A DNA stretch of 37,422 nt from Oscillospiraceae bacterium (GTDB lineage: Bacteria; Bacillota; Clostridia; Oscillospirales; Oscillospiraceae). The stretch lies in contig JAFRPC010000001.1 of NCBI GenBank assembly GCA_017429325.1, forward strand, positions 1 to 37,422, written 5' to 3'. The position numbers were made by a program, and so were the translations under genes. Positions 17,801 through 25,099 of the stretch are shown here, in pieces. Each line of letters starts with the position of its first letter. Within the stretch, counting starts at the first letter, position 1. Under the pieces are notes generated by a model that was not told the origin of the DNA, ran no database searches, and saw only the letters and a program-made list of their open reading frames with translations.

Positions 17801-18357
17801 CAGCGGGCCGTGTTGTAGACGCTCAGGATCAGGCCGGGGATGCGCCGGTCGTCCCGGCCCGCGCCCAGCCCGTCCACCAACTGCCGCAGGGCCGGGTCCC
17901 GGTCAATGGTCTCGTATCGCTCCTCCAGGAGGGCCGCGGACAGGGTCTCCTGGAGGGCGGCGGCCTCCGTCTGCTCCAGGATGCGGAAATCCGCGGGGAT
18001 GTCCAGATCAACCGCAAACTCCCGCAGCAGGTCGGCGCAGAAGGCGTGGACCGTGGAGATCTGGGTCAGATAGATGCGGCTCTGCTGCCTTTGCAGATGC
18101 CGGTTCTCCGGGTCCTGGGCCAGCCGAAGGGCCAGCTCCTTGGCGATCCTCGCCCGGAGCTCGGCGGCAGCCTTTTTGGTAAAGGTGATGATGAGATATT
18201 CGTGGATGGAGCATTCCTCGTCCCGGCGAAGGATCTGCCCCATGAGCCGCTCCACCAGGACCTTCGTTTTGCCGGAGCCCGCCGCCGCGGAGACCAGGAT
18301 CGGACCGCCGGGGCGTTCCACCGCCATTGCCTGGGCCTTGGTCAGTTGATCAGCCAT
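14806..18357 (-). CDS. addA: ATP-dependent helicase/nuclease subunit A
   Basis: This 1183-aa UvrD-family helicase carries a C-terminal RecB-type nuclease and is the Firmicutes counterpart of RecB. Walker A AAAGSGKT is at 24-31. Helicase motif II VDEYQDTNQVQDAIF is near 397. Later helicase motifs include FLVGDVKQSIYRFR, HNFRSG, VTVMSIHKSKGLEFPVV and ILYVAMTRA. The nuclease motif VVDFKTDRI is near 1129, with the upstream GTAVHQAMQFLNF segment. With AddB it resects double-strand breaks up to a Chi site and loads RecA. Length and motif set are those of a complete AddA. Its ATG lies inside the end of addB (8-bp overlap), so the two subunits are made from one message in matched amounts. Confidence 0.96.
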   Translation of the reverse strand: MADQLTKAQAMAVERPGGPILVSAAAGSGKTKVLVERLMGQILRRDEECSIHEYLIITFTKKAAAELRARIAKELALRLAQDPENRHLQRQQSRIYLTQISTVHAFCADLLREFAVDLDIPADFRILEQTEAAALQETLSAALLEERYETIDRDPALRQLVDGLGAGRDDRRIPGLILSVYNTARCNLWPERWLDDCEAGLELRDLRGAEQTPWGAWLLEGLRGCALERAAALERMARELAESGSLAKYGPVFLDNAAQLRHLAACPDWDGTLAAAKTDTDFGRLPPLRNCGDPELQARAKAIREQTKELIRGWCGELYGSSEEVLSDLAQTGDTLRALFALTRDFAQRFAAEKRRLHTLDFGDLEHLALRLLLEPDGRTPTEAARRISQRWREIMVDEYQDTNQVQDAIFRAVSREGVNRFLVGDVKQSIYRFRLADPGIFLEKYARYPDAEAAEPNARQRILLSHNFRSGEAILEAVNAVFGRCMSPETGGLDYGEEEALRPGRALEPLPQTQVELHCLSTRRQTDEESPEKNRAEAAFAAHRIQRLLAEKTLIRGEAGLRPVTPGDVVILLRSPKNAAALYLEALQRLGIPAASDTGESILDSSEVQALLCLLKVLDNVHQDIPLTGALLSPIFGIEADLLAKARRRNRSLDLYDALTALDEPPEALRQALETLNSLRDLAQRLPLYTLLEKLQQAVALEAVYGAMDNGAARLENLRVFYEMAAVFSEGGRKSLHQFLAHVEELREQGGLPLQRPQADAVTVMSIHKSKGLEFPVVLLCGLSRRFNLEDLKAPVQFHSRLGVGCAVYDAPTHTRFNSIAKAAISRQTKAENVSEEMRILYVAMTRAKDMLIMSCCAAALDSHLAELALGLSPETAKLRAAQASCLGDWVLLTALLRREAEALHAVAGRPQGTEAAEYPWRILWHDLSEAEQTEAEPAVSAPALEKPLDERALAESLAFRYPYAAAQTLSAKLTATQLKGRELDREADDGAVREDFQRLKLRKPSLLRGERPLTPAQRGTAVHQAMQFLNFSRTEDLASLREELERMVRDAFLTPAQAAAVDPEKLLRVFRGPLGEKIRSADRVLREFKFSIFLPAERVRPEAAGDRVLLQGVTDCCLFRDGCVTVVDFKTDRISPGTEAEAGEKYRPQLEAYAEALSRIFQCPVREKLLYFFATDTLISL

Positions 18358-21300
18358 AGGTCTGTTCCTCCTTCTCCAACGTCTGCCAGAACTCCTCCCG
18401 GCTCACAGCCCGGAGCTTCCGCAGGGGGACCTCGCCGCTGTCCACGCGGCAGACCTCCCGATAGGGGCACCAGCGGCAGGCGTTGTGCTCCTCCCCGCGC
18501 CAGAAGGGGTCCGGCGCGATGGTCCCGGACCAGAGGCTGTCCGCCAGCTCGCCCAGGGTGCGGCGGACGTGGCGCTCCACCAGATCCAGTTGGCGGCTGT
18601 CCGCCAGACTGCCGCTGCGCTCGCCGCTCTTTTTTGAGATCTTATAGGGCAGGTAGACGGGCTCCGTACCCGGTTCCATCGCCTGTAAGATCTCTTCATC
18701 GTCCAAAAGCAGGCCCTTCCGGCGGAGCTTCTTCCGGTGCTGCTTCTCCGCCTCCTCGGGCTCCACGCGGCCCTTTGTTACCTCCACGTCGTAGCGGGCC
18801 GGATAGTAGAGCACCCCCGCGGGCTCGAACTCGCGCCCGTAGTAGCGCACCGCCTCCCGGGTCAGGGCAAAGAGGTAAATGAGCATTTGCAGGCCCATAC
18901 CGCTGAGGATGTCGGTGTAGTCGAAGTCTTTGCGGCCCGTCTTGTAATCCACGACCCGCAGATAGGTCTTTCCGCCGGCGGTGGTGAAGAGGTCCACCCG
19001 GTCCACGATGCCCATCAGACTTCCCTCGGCCACCCGTCCGACTACATGGATGGCGGTCTCGTCCTGGAAGACCTGTTCAAAATAGGTCGGGATAAAGCGG
19101 GACTGAGACAGCTCCCGGGCCAGGTCCCGGACCACCTGCTCCACCTCCCGGTAGTTCCGCTCCAGCAGGTAGGAGCCCCGGTGGGTATAGTCTGCCAGCC
19201 CGTCCAGGAAGTCCGCGACGAAGCGCTCGTACCAGCTCCTGGACAGAGCCAGCACCCGTTCCAAGGGAACGGCGGCGAAGCCCCCCTCCGCCTCCACGTC
19301 CCGGACCGTGTGCTCCAGGACGTAGTGGACCAGAGTGCCGTACATGGCCGGGTCCACGGCGGCCTGCTTCCGCTCCCTGAGGTTCAGGCCGAATTGCAGG
19401 AAATAGGCGTATTTGCAGGAGGCCAGCTTGTCCACCTTGGAGGCAGACAGGGCCAGGCTGGAGCCGTAGAGGGTCTGTACCGTCTCCCGGTCCAAGGCGC
19501 CGGGCGTATAGGCCGCCCGTTCCAGCAGGGTCCCGACCGTCGGAGCCAGCTCCGGGAAGTCCGCCAGCGCGGCCTTTCCGGCCTCGCCCCAGGAGGCCAG
19601 CAGCGCGGCGGCCCCGAAGGGCTCCGTGGGCAGCGGCGTCCGCTGCTCCTCCTCCCGCTCCGGGAAGAGGGCTTCCAGCCGCGTGTAGTGATAGCTGGGG
19701 GCCTCCCGCAGACAGCTCACGTACAGGCTTCTCTCCGGAGCGGTGAATACCATGTAGGCCGCCAGCAGGTCTCTGTCGATGCGCTCCTCCCCCTCCGGCG
19801 CGGCGGAGAGGCCCGCCGCCTTCATGCGGCGGCGCTCCTGGTCGCTGAGCAGGCCGCCGCCCGGCTCATAGGCGGGCAGCAGACCGTCGGAGGCGCCCAG
19901 GACCAGCAGATGGGACAGGCGGACGTTCCGCATCGCGGAGAGCTCGCCGACCCGCAGACAGTCCACAGTAGCGGGAATGGAGCCCACCGTGTTCCGGGTC
20001 AGGGCAGCCCGGAAAAAGCGATAGAACTCTTCGGGAGAACGGTTTCCACTCCCGAGGACGCCGAAAACCTGCTCCATCACAGACAGCAGCAGCTCATAGA
20101 GCTGGGTCAGCTCCTGGGCTTGCTGCGGCGCACCAGCGGCAGCGGCCTCTCGGGCCCTGGCCGCCAGGGTCCCCTCCAGGCCCACGGCATTCAAAAAGCT
20201 TTCCAGAGCCCGGACCTGGGCCCCGGTATCCGGCGCCGTGCGCAGTCTGTCCCGAAGCTCCAGCAGCGGGACGATGGCCTGTTCCCGGGCCTCGTTGAGG
20301 GGCTCCAGCAGAGCTTTCAGGGCCTCCGGGTCCTCGAGGGCCAGGGTGGGACCCGTCGGATTTTTGTCAAAGGGCTTGTCCCAGCGGCTGCCTCGAAGGC
20401 CCCAGATGAAGGCATAGTTCTCCAGCCGGTCCGCCAGGTCCCGGCTGCAAGGCGCATAGCCCGATTTCAGATATTCGCATACGGCCTCGGGCTCCATGCC
20501 GCAGGCGGCGGCCTCCAGCGCGAAGACCACAGCCCGGATGACGCTGTGGCGCAGGATGTCCTTGGAGCCGGAAAAATAGCTCGGCATTCGATACCGGTCC
20601 ATGAGCGTCTCCAATAGGGGCTCATAACAGGCGGCGTCAGTGTAGGCCACGCCGATCTCCCGCCACCGGACCCCGCTCCGGACCAGGCTCTGGATGCGGC
20701 CCAGGGCCAGCTCGCACTCGGCGGCAGGGCTGTCGGCAGCGCAGAGGCTGAGGCTGTCGGTCTTCCCGGCCCAGGGCTGCATCTGCGGCGCAAAGAGGGC
20801 GCGGGCCAGATGCCCCAGGGCTCCGGTCTGCGTCTGTGTCGCCTGAGCCGCTGCCCGGAAGGGAACGCCGCCGCGCTGGCAGAGCTCCCGCAGGGAGCGG
20901 GCCGTGGTCCGGCTCACGGAAAACACGTTCTGCCCTCCCTGGAGGCTGTCACAGCAGAGCCAGACCGTCACGGCCTCCGCCCGCTGGGCCAGGACCACCA
21001 ACACGGCCAGCTCCTGGGCGGTGAAGTCTGTGAAGCCCTCCACCGCCACGGAAAGCCCCCGGGCAAAGTCGCTCTCCCAGAGAGCGTCACGCAGTCGGTC
21101 CAGGCTGGTCGCGGGGTCCAGCGCGGACCTGGCACAGACCGTATCGTAGAGCTCCAGGATCAGGCAGAGCTCCTCTAACTTTTCGGACAGAGGCGCGGAA
21201 AGCTCGTCCCGGGCTTTGCGCACGGCGGCAGCGTCCAGGCCGTAGGCGTGAAACTCGTCCACCACCTTCAAAAGCTGCTCCAAAAATTCCGGCTTTGCAA

Positions 21301-21625
21301 TATGTGCGCCGTAGAGCTTCAGCTTTGGACGCAGCAGCTCCAGAGCGCCTGCCATAGCGATCATACGCCCGCTCTTGTCCAGGGTGGGGACGGCGGCTCC
21401 GCCCGCCACGGAAAACACCCGGGCAGCCAGCCGCGTAAAGCTGAGGACCTCGGCCCGGCGGCTGACGGTATCGCCGCCCCGCTCGCAGAGGGCCCATTCC
21501 GCGTCGAAGGAGTTCTGCTCCGGGACGATCAGGATGCCCCGGGCTTCCTCCGGCAGCGTGCAGAGGGACTCCACGGCAAGCCGCGCATTCTCTTTCCAGT
21601 TCGGACTGTATCTGACCGTCAGCAC
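18350..21625 (-). CDS. addB: ATP-dependent helicase/nuclease subunit B
   Basis: This 1091-aa protein is an inactivated helicase fused to an iron-sulfur nuclease domain. N-terminal AddB signatures include GILIVPEQNSFDAEWAL. The nuclease motif VVDYKTGRKDF is at about 892. The four cysteines that bind a 4Fe-4S cluster in AddB are all seen: Cys737 (ASCKYAYFLQFGL) and Cys1050, Cys1053 and Cys1059 (CRWCPYREVC). It recognises Chi and cuts the second strand. GTG 21623-21625 is chosen as start: GGGAG is about ten bases upstream, and the protein then begins VLTVRYSP as AddB usually does. A longer frame to 21697 runs across the promoter and is unlikely. Confidence 0.95.
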   Translation of the reverse strand: MLTVRYSPNWKENARLAVESLCTLPEEARGILIVPEQNSFDAEWALCERGGDTVSRRAEVLSFTRLAARVFSVAGGAAVPTLDKSGRMIAMAGALELLRPKLKLYGAHIAKPEFLEQLLKVVDEFHAYGLDAAAVRKARDELSAPLSEKLEELCLILELYDTVCARSALDPATSLDRLRDALWESDFARGLSVAVEGFTDFTAQELAVLVVLAQRAEAVTVWLCCDSLQGGQNVFSVSRTTARSLRELCQRGGVPFRAAAQATQTQTGALGHLARALFAPQMQPWAGKTDSLSLCAADSPAAECELALGRIQSLVRSGVRWREIGVAYTDAACYEPLLETLMDRYRMPSYFSGSKDILRHSVIRAVVFALEAAACGMEPEAVCEYLKSGYAPCSRDLADRLENYAFIWGLRGSRWDKPFDKNPTGPTLALEDPEALKALLEPLNEAREQAIVPLLELRDRLRTAPDTGAQVRALESFLNAVGLEGTLAARAREAAAAGAPQQAQELTQLYELLLSVMEQVFGVLGSGNRSPEEFYRFFRAALTRNTVGSIPATVDCLRVGELSAMRNVRLSHLLVLGASDGLLPAYEPGGGLLSDQERRRMKAAGLSAAPEGEERIDRDLLAAYMVFTAPERSLYVSCLREAPSYHYTRLEALFPEREEEQRTPLPTEPFGAAALLASWGEAGKAALADFPELAPTVGTLLERAAYTPGALDRETVQTLYGSSLALSASKVDKLASCKYAYFLQFGLNLRERKQAAVDPAMYGTLVHYVLEHTVRDVEAEGGFAAVPLERVLALSRSWYERFVADFLDGLADYTHRGSYLLERNYREVEQVVRDLARELSQSRFIPTYFEQVFQDETAIHVVGRVAEGSLMGIVDRVDLFTTAGGKTYLRVVDYKTGRKDFDYTDILSGMGLQMLIYLFALTREAVRYYGREFEPAGVLYYPARYDVEVTKGRVEPEEAEKQHRKKLRRKGLLLDDEEILQAMEPGTEPVYLPYKISKKSGERSGSLADSRQLDLVERHVRRTLGELADSLWSGTIAPDPFWRGEEHNACRWCPYREVCRVDSGEVPLRKLRAVSREEFWQTLEKEEQTYG

Positions 21626-21674
21626 ACGATTCTCTCCCTTCTCTCCCGCCTCGGGGCTGTCTCTGTTTTGTCTA

Positions 21675-21680
21675 TCATAC
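21675..21680 (-). promoter_or_regulatory. Extended -10 element of the addBA operon
   Basis: On the minus strand TGGTATGAT gives an extended -10 (TG, one base, TATGAT), about 50 bases before the addB start. The -35 hexamer at the right distance (TATTCT) is poor, as is common for extended -10 promoters. Confidence 0.5.
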
Positions 21681-21723
21681 CACATTTTCCGCCGCAAGAA
21701 TAGTACAATTTTTATTTCTCCCC

Positions 21724-21752
21724 TTGTCAGAGCCTCTTTTTTTGATTATAAT
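21724..21752 (+). promoter_or_regulatory. Promoter of the two flavoprotein genes
   Basis: TTGTCA (21724-21729), a 17-base spacer and a perfect TATAAT (21747-21752), divergent from addBA. The first gene starts at 21790 after GGAAGGGG (21771-21778). Confidence 0.8.
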
Positions 21753-21789
21753 GGAAATAAATCCATACCAGGAAGGGGCGAAACGAATC

Positions 21790-23010
21790 ATGCGGATCGC
21801 GATCATCGGCGCAGGCGCTTCCGGCATGGCGGCGGCCATCACCGCCGCGGCCTCTGGCAGGCATCAGGTCCTGCTCTTTGAGCGGCAGGCCCGGGTCGGG
21901 CGGAAGCTCCTGGCCACGGGAAACGGACGCTGCAACCTCTCCAACCGGCAGACCCGGCTGGAGCGCTACCACGGCACCAGTACGGCCTTCGCGGCACCGG
22001 CGCTGGAGGCCTTTCCTCCGGAAAAGGTCCTGGACTTCTTTTCGACCCTCGGCCTCTATACGGTGACGGAGGCGGACGGGCGCGTCTACCCCTACTCGGA
22101 CCAGGCGAACTCCGTGGTGGACGTGCTGCGCTTCGGGCTGAACCGGCGCAACATCGAGCTGCACACCGCAACGGAAATCGTTTCCGCCCGGCGGGACAGC
22201 GAGGGCTTTCATCTGCGGGACCAGAGCGGCACCGTCTGGGACGCGGAGCGGCTGATCGTCGCCTGCGGCGGCGCCGCCGGGACAAAGCTGGGCGGCGGCC
22301 TTTCCGGCTACCAGCTCCTGCGCAGTCTCGGCCATCACTGCACGAAGCTCTATCCCTCCCTGGTCCAGCTCCGGACCGAGACCGAACTGGTCCGGGCCAT
22401 GAAGGGCATCCGGGCCAACGCCTCTCTGCGGCTCACCCTCCACGGGAGCCTGCTGGCCGCCGCCAAGGGCGAGGTCCAGTTTACAGAGTACGGCGTCTCC
22501 GGGCCAGCCGTCTTTGAGCTCTCCCGAGCCGCCGCCACGGCGGAGGACACGGTGCTGCACCTGGACCTGCTGCCGGACTGCCGGGAGGAGGAGCTGCTCT
22601 CGTCTCTCTGCATCCGCATCTCCCGCTTCCCCGGCCTGCTGGCGGAGGACCTGTTGACCGGCATCCTCCACAACCGTCTGGGGCGGATGGTGGTCAAGGC
22701 CTGCGGCGTGGGGCTCAACACCCCCCTGCCTGCCCTGAGCTGGAAGGAGCTGACGGAAATCGTCAAGCTCTGCCGCGATTTCCCCCTGCGCGTCACTGGA
22801 AACCAGGGCATGGACGGCGCACAGGTCACGGCGGGCGGCATCGTCACCAAAGAGTTTGACCCCGAGACCCTGCAAAGCCGCATTGTCCCCGGTCTCTACG
22901 CCGCGGGCGAGGTGCTGGACATCGACGGCGACTGCGGCGGCTTCAACCTGCAATGGGCCTGGGCCTCCGGGCTTCTGGCCGGACAGTTGAAGCAGACAGG
23001 CGGGAAATGA
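21790..23010 (+). CDS. Flavoprotein of the HI0933/BaiN family (NAD(P)/FAD-dependent oxidoreductase)
   Basis: This 406-aa protein starts MRIAIIGAGASGMAAAITAA, a Rossmann dinucleotide-binding motif. It has the family signature GNGRCNLSN at about 45-53 and GGFNLQWAWASG near the C-terminus. HI0933-type proteins are widespread flavoproteins, mostly of unknown substrate; one clostridial branch (BaiN) has been linked to bile-acid dehydroxylation, but that assignment should not be carried over. ATG 21790 is used because the longer frame would start within the -35 of the promoter. The gene is followed 39 bases later by another flavoprotein on the same strand, probably in one operon. Confidence 0.9.
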   Translation: MRIAIIGAGASGMAAAITAAASGRHQVLLFERQARVGRKLLATGNGRCNLSNRQTRLERYHGTSTAFAAPALEAFPPEKVLDFFSTLGLYTVTEADGRVYPYSDQANSVVDVLRFGLNRRNIELHTATEIVSARRDSEGFHLRDQSGTVWDAERLIVACGGAAGTKLGGGLSGYQLLRSLGHHCTKLYPSLVQLRTETELVRAMKGIRANASLRLTLHGSLLAAAKGEVQFTEYGVSGPAVFELSRAAATAEDTVLHLDLLPDCREEELLSSLCIRISRFPGLLAEDLLTGILHNRLGRMVVKACGVGLNTPLPALSWKELTEIVKLCRDFPLRVTGNQGMDGAQVTAGGIVTKEFDPETLQSRIVPGLYAAGEVLDIDGDCGGFNLQWAWASGLLAGQLKQTGGK

Positions 23011-23049
23011 GGGCTCATCCCTCCTGAATCATGAGGACTGGATAATATT

Positions 23050-24669
23050 ATGTTAACCATTCGTGACATCATTGTGCCTCTGCGGCACGACCCCTCCATG
23101 CTGTACTATCTGGCGGCCCAGGCCCTGGGCGTGCAGGCCTCGCAAATCGCGGAGCTGCACATCCGCAGGCGTTCCATCGACGCCCGGAAAAAGCCGGAGC
23201 TGCGCTGCATCTACACCGTGGACGTGCGCACGCGGAAATCGGAAAAACAAGTCCTTCGCCAGTGCCGGAACCCCAAGGTCAGCCTGGCGAAGGAGGAGGG
23301 CTATCGGCCTCCCAAGGCCGCCGCCCTTCCGGCGGAGCGTCCCGTGGTGGTGGGCTTCGGCCCCGCCGGGATGTTTGCGGCCCTGGTGCTGGCCCAGGCA
23401 GGCCTGCGCCCCATTGTGCTGGAGCGCGGTCAGGACGTGGAGACCCGCCAGAAGGCCGTGGAGGCCTTCTGGCGCAGCGGGACCCTGGACCCGGCCTGTA
23501 ATGTACAGTTCGGCGAGGGCGGCGCCGGGACCTTCTCAGACGGGAAGCTGAACACCGGCACCCGGGACCCGCGGCAGGCCTGGGTCCTGCGGCAGCTGGT
23601 GCGCTTCGGCGCCGACGAGAGCATCCTCTGGGACGCGAAGCCCCACGTGGGGACCGACGTGCTGCGGGCCGTGGTTCAGCGGCTCCGGGAGCGAGTCATT
23701 GCTCTGGGCGGCGAGGTGCGTTTCGGCGCACAGCTCACCGGACTGCGGGCGGAGGGCGGCACGCTGACCGCGGCGGAATACGTTCAAAACGGCGAGGCGC
23801 GGGTCCTCCCCTGCCGTCGCTTGATATTGGCGCCGGGACACAGCGCCAGGGACACGTTTCGGATGCTGGAGGCCTTCGGCCTCGCCATGGAGCCGAAGCC
23901 CTTCTCCATGGGCGTCCGGGTGGAGCATTTGCAGCGGGCCGTCAATGCGGCCCAGTACGGCCCGGAGAACGTCTCTGGCGGCTCCGGTTCAGACGCGGAA
24001 CTCGAGGCCCTCCCTCCGGCGGACTACAAGCTGAACGTCCACCTGCCCGACGGCAGCTCGGCCTACACCTTCTGCATGTGCCCCGGCGGCTACGTGGTCG
24101 GCGCGGCCTCGGAGCCGGGGCGGGTCGTCACCAACGGCATGAGCAATTTTGCCCGGGAGGGCGAGAACGCCAACGCCGCCCTGCTGGTGACGCTGGAGCC
24201 CAGGGACTTCCCGGATAAATCCACCTTAGGAGGCATGGTCTGGCAGCAGGAGATCGAGGCGGCAGCCTTCCGGGCAGGGGGAAGCAACTATTTTGCCCCG
24301 GCGCAGCGGGTCGGAGACTTTCTGGCCCGGCGGCCCACCGAGGCATGGGGCGCGGTACTGCCCAGCTATCGCCCCGGCGTGACCCCTTGCGAGCTCCACG
24401 CGGTCCTGCCGGAGCGCTTGACCCGGGTGCTGGAGCAGGCGATCCCGGCTCTGGGAAAGCTGATGAAGGGCTACGACGATCCGGACGCGGTGATGACCGC
24501 CCCGGAGACCCGCAGCTCCTCCCCGGTGCGCATCCTGCGGAGCGAGGCGCGGCAGTCCCCCTCCCTGTCCGGTCTCTATCCCTGCGGGGAAGGCGCGGGC
24601 TACGCCGGAGGCATTCTCTCCGCCGCCGTAGACGGCATTCTCTGCGCAGAAGCAGTCATATCGAATTGA
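23050..24669 (+). CDS. FAD-dependent dehydrogenase-like protein (COG2509)
   Basis: This 539-aa protein has an N-terminal domain of about 95 residues (IRDIIVPLRHDP, then ELHIRRRSIDARKKPELRCI) typical of the YtfP/COG2509 group. The FAD-binding Rossmann motif VVVGFGPAGMFAALVLAQAG comes next. The family-specific stretch FGEGGAGTFSDGKLNT is near 155-170. The C-terminus has LYPCGEGAGYAGGILSAAVDG, which contacts the FAD. The biochemical role of this family is not established. The start ATG 23050 gives the standard N-terminus, although the ribosome binding site is weak. It forms a pair with the preceding flavoprotein and ends just before a strong terminator. Confidence 0.9.
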   Translation: MLTIRDIIVPLRHDPSMLYYLAAQALGVQASQIAELHIRRRSIDARKKPELRCIYTVDVRTRKSEKQVLRQCRNPKVSLAKEEGYRPPKAAALPAERPVVVGFGPAGMFAALVLAQAGLRPIVLERGQDVETRQKAVEAFWRSGTLDPACNVQFGEGGAGTFSDGKLNTGTRDPRQAWVLRQLVRFGADESILWDAKPHVGTDVLRAVVQRLRERVIALGGEVRFGAQLTGLRAEGGTLTAAEYVQNGEARVLPCRRLILAPGHSARDTFRMLEAFGLAMEPKPFSMGVRVEHLQRAVNAAQYGPENVSGGSGSDAELEALPPADYKLNVHLPDGSSAYTFCMCPGGYVVGAASEPGRVVTNGMSNFAREGENANAALLVTLEPRDFPDKSTLGGMVWQQEIEAAAFRAGGSNYFAPAQRVGDFLARRPTEAWGAVLPSYRPGVTPCELHAVLPERLTRVLEQAIPALGKLMKGYDDPDAVMTAPETRSSSPVRILRSEARQSPSLSGLYPCGEGAGYAGGILSAAVDGILCAEAVISN

Positions 24670-24679
24670 AATAAAAAAA

Positions 24680-24723
24680 GTCCCCGCGGGAGCTTATCAC
24701 TGTCCCGCGGAGACATTTTTTTC
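24680..24723 (+). terminator. Terminator of the flavoprotein pair
   Basis: Bases 24680-24691 pair with 24703-24714 (CCGCGGGA/TCCCGCGG core, flanked by GTC/GAC with one mismatch), followed by seven T at 24716-24722. Also within a few bases of the stop codon of the convergent small gene; the minus strand has an A/T run in the opposite direction (CTTTTTTTATTTC), so it may serve both sides. Confidence 0.9.
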
Positions 24724-24724
24724 G

Positions 24725-24892
24725 TTATACTTTCAGTACGAAGAAGAGGATGGCCGCGACGATCAGGGCGATGCCCAGCAGCTTCAGGACGGCTTTTCCG
24801 ACCTTCAGGCCCACGATGATCAAAATGACGGCAACAACGGAGGTGGGCAGGGCTGCGGTGTAGGTTTTGAACAGTTCCACGAGTTTATCCAT
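24725..24892 (-). CDS. Very small membrane protein, 55 aa, last gene of the ssnA-ygfK block
   Basis: ATG 24890-24892 to TAA 24725-24727. The product starts MDKLVELFKTYTAALP and then has two hydrophobic segments, about residues 17-31 (VVAVILIIVGLKVG) and 36-54 (LKLLGIALIVAAILFFVLK), joined by a short basic turn. AAAGG lies 11 bases upstream. An in-frame ATG nine bases earlier is too close to that site. It is 39 bases after the 51-aa gene and on the same strand as ygfK. I do not recognise a family. That it is a gene rests on the ribosome binding site, clean hydrophobic design, tight spacing and the terminator right after it. Confidence 0.7.
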   Translation of the reverse strand: MDKLVELFKTYTAALPTSVVAVILIIVGLKVGKAVLKLLGIALIVAAILFFVLKV

Positions 24893-24931
24893 GGTTTGCA
24901 TTTCCTTTCATCAGCGAAGTCAGGGATGGGC

Positions 24932-25087
24932 TCATTTCCCGAGCACGAAGGTGACAATGGCGGCCAGAGAGAGCACGATGCCCGCAAGGACAAGGCTCTT
25001 TTTCTGGTTCCGGTTGCCCGCGGACCAGACCACGGCGGAGATGACCGCAAGGGCAATGGTAATGGGATGGGCAGTCAAGACATCCAA
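24932..25087 (-). CDS. Very small membrane protein, 51 aa, directly after ygfK
   Basis: TTG 25085-25087 to TGA 24932-24934. The product is MDVLTAHPITIALAVISAVV, a polar middle (WSAGNRNQKK), then SLVLAGIVLSLAAIVTFVLG and a final Lys: two membrane helices with a basic loop. A strong ribosome binding site (AAGGAGGG) sits six bases before the TTG; no in-frame ATG precedes a usable frame, since the nearby ATG reads into a stop after two codons. It starts 12 bases after the ygfK stop, so the two are almost certainly co-transcribed. No family is recognised. A helper or membrane anchor for YgfK is possible, but this is inference. Confidence 0.7.
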   Translation of the reverse strand: MDVLTAHPITIALAVISAVVWSAGNRNQKKSLVLAGIVLSLAAIVTFVLGK

Positions 25088-25099
25088 GGGGCTCCCTCC

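Noticed and set aside
16051-20617. 563-aa (16051-17742) and 626-aa (18737-20617) open frames opposite addA and addB
   Set aside because: Low-complexity composition rich in Gly, Gln, Arg and Val, no ribosome binding sites, fully opposite AddAB coding sequence.
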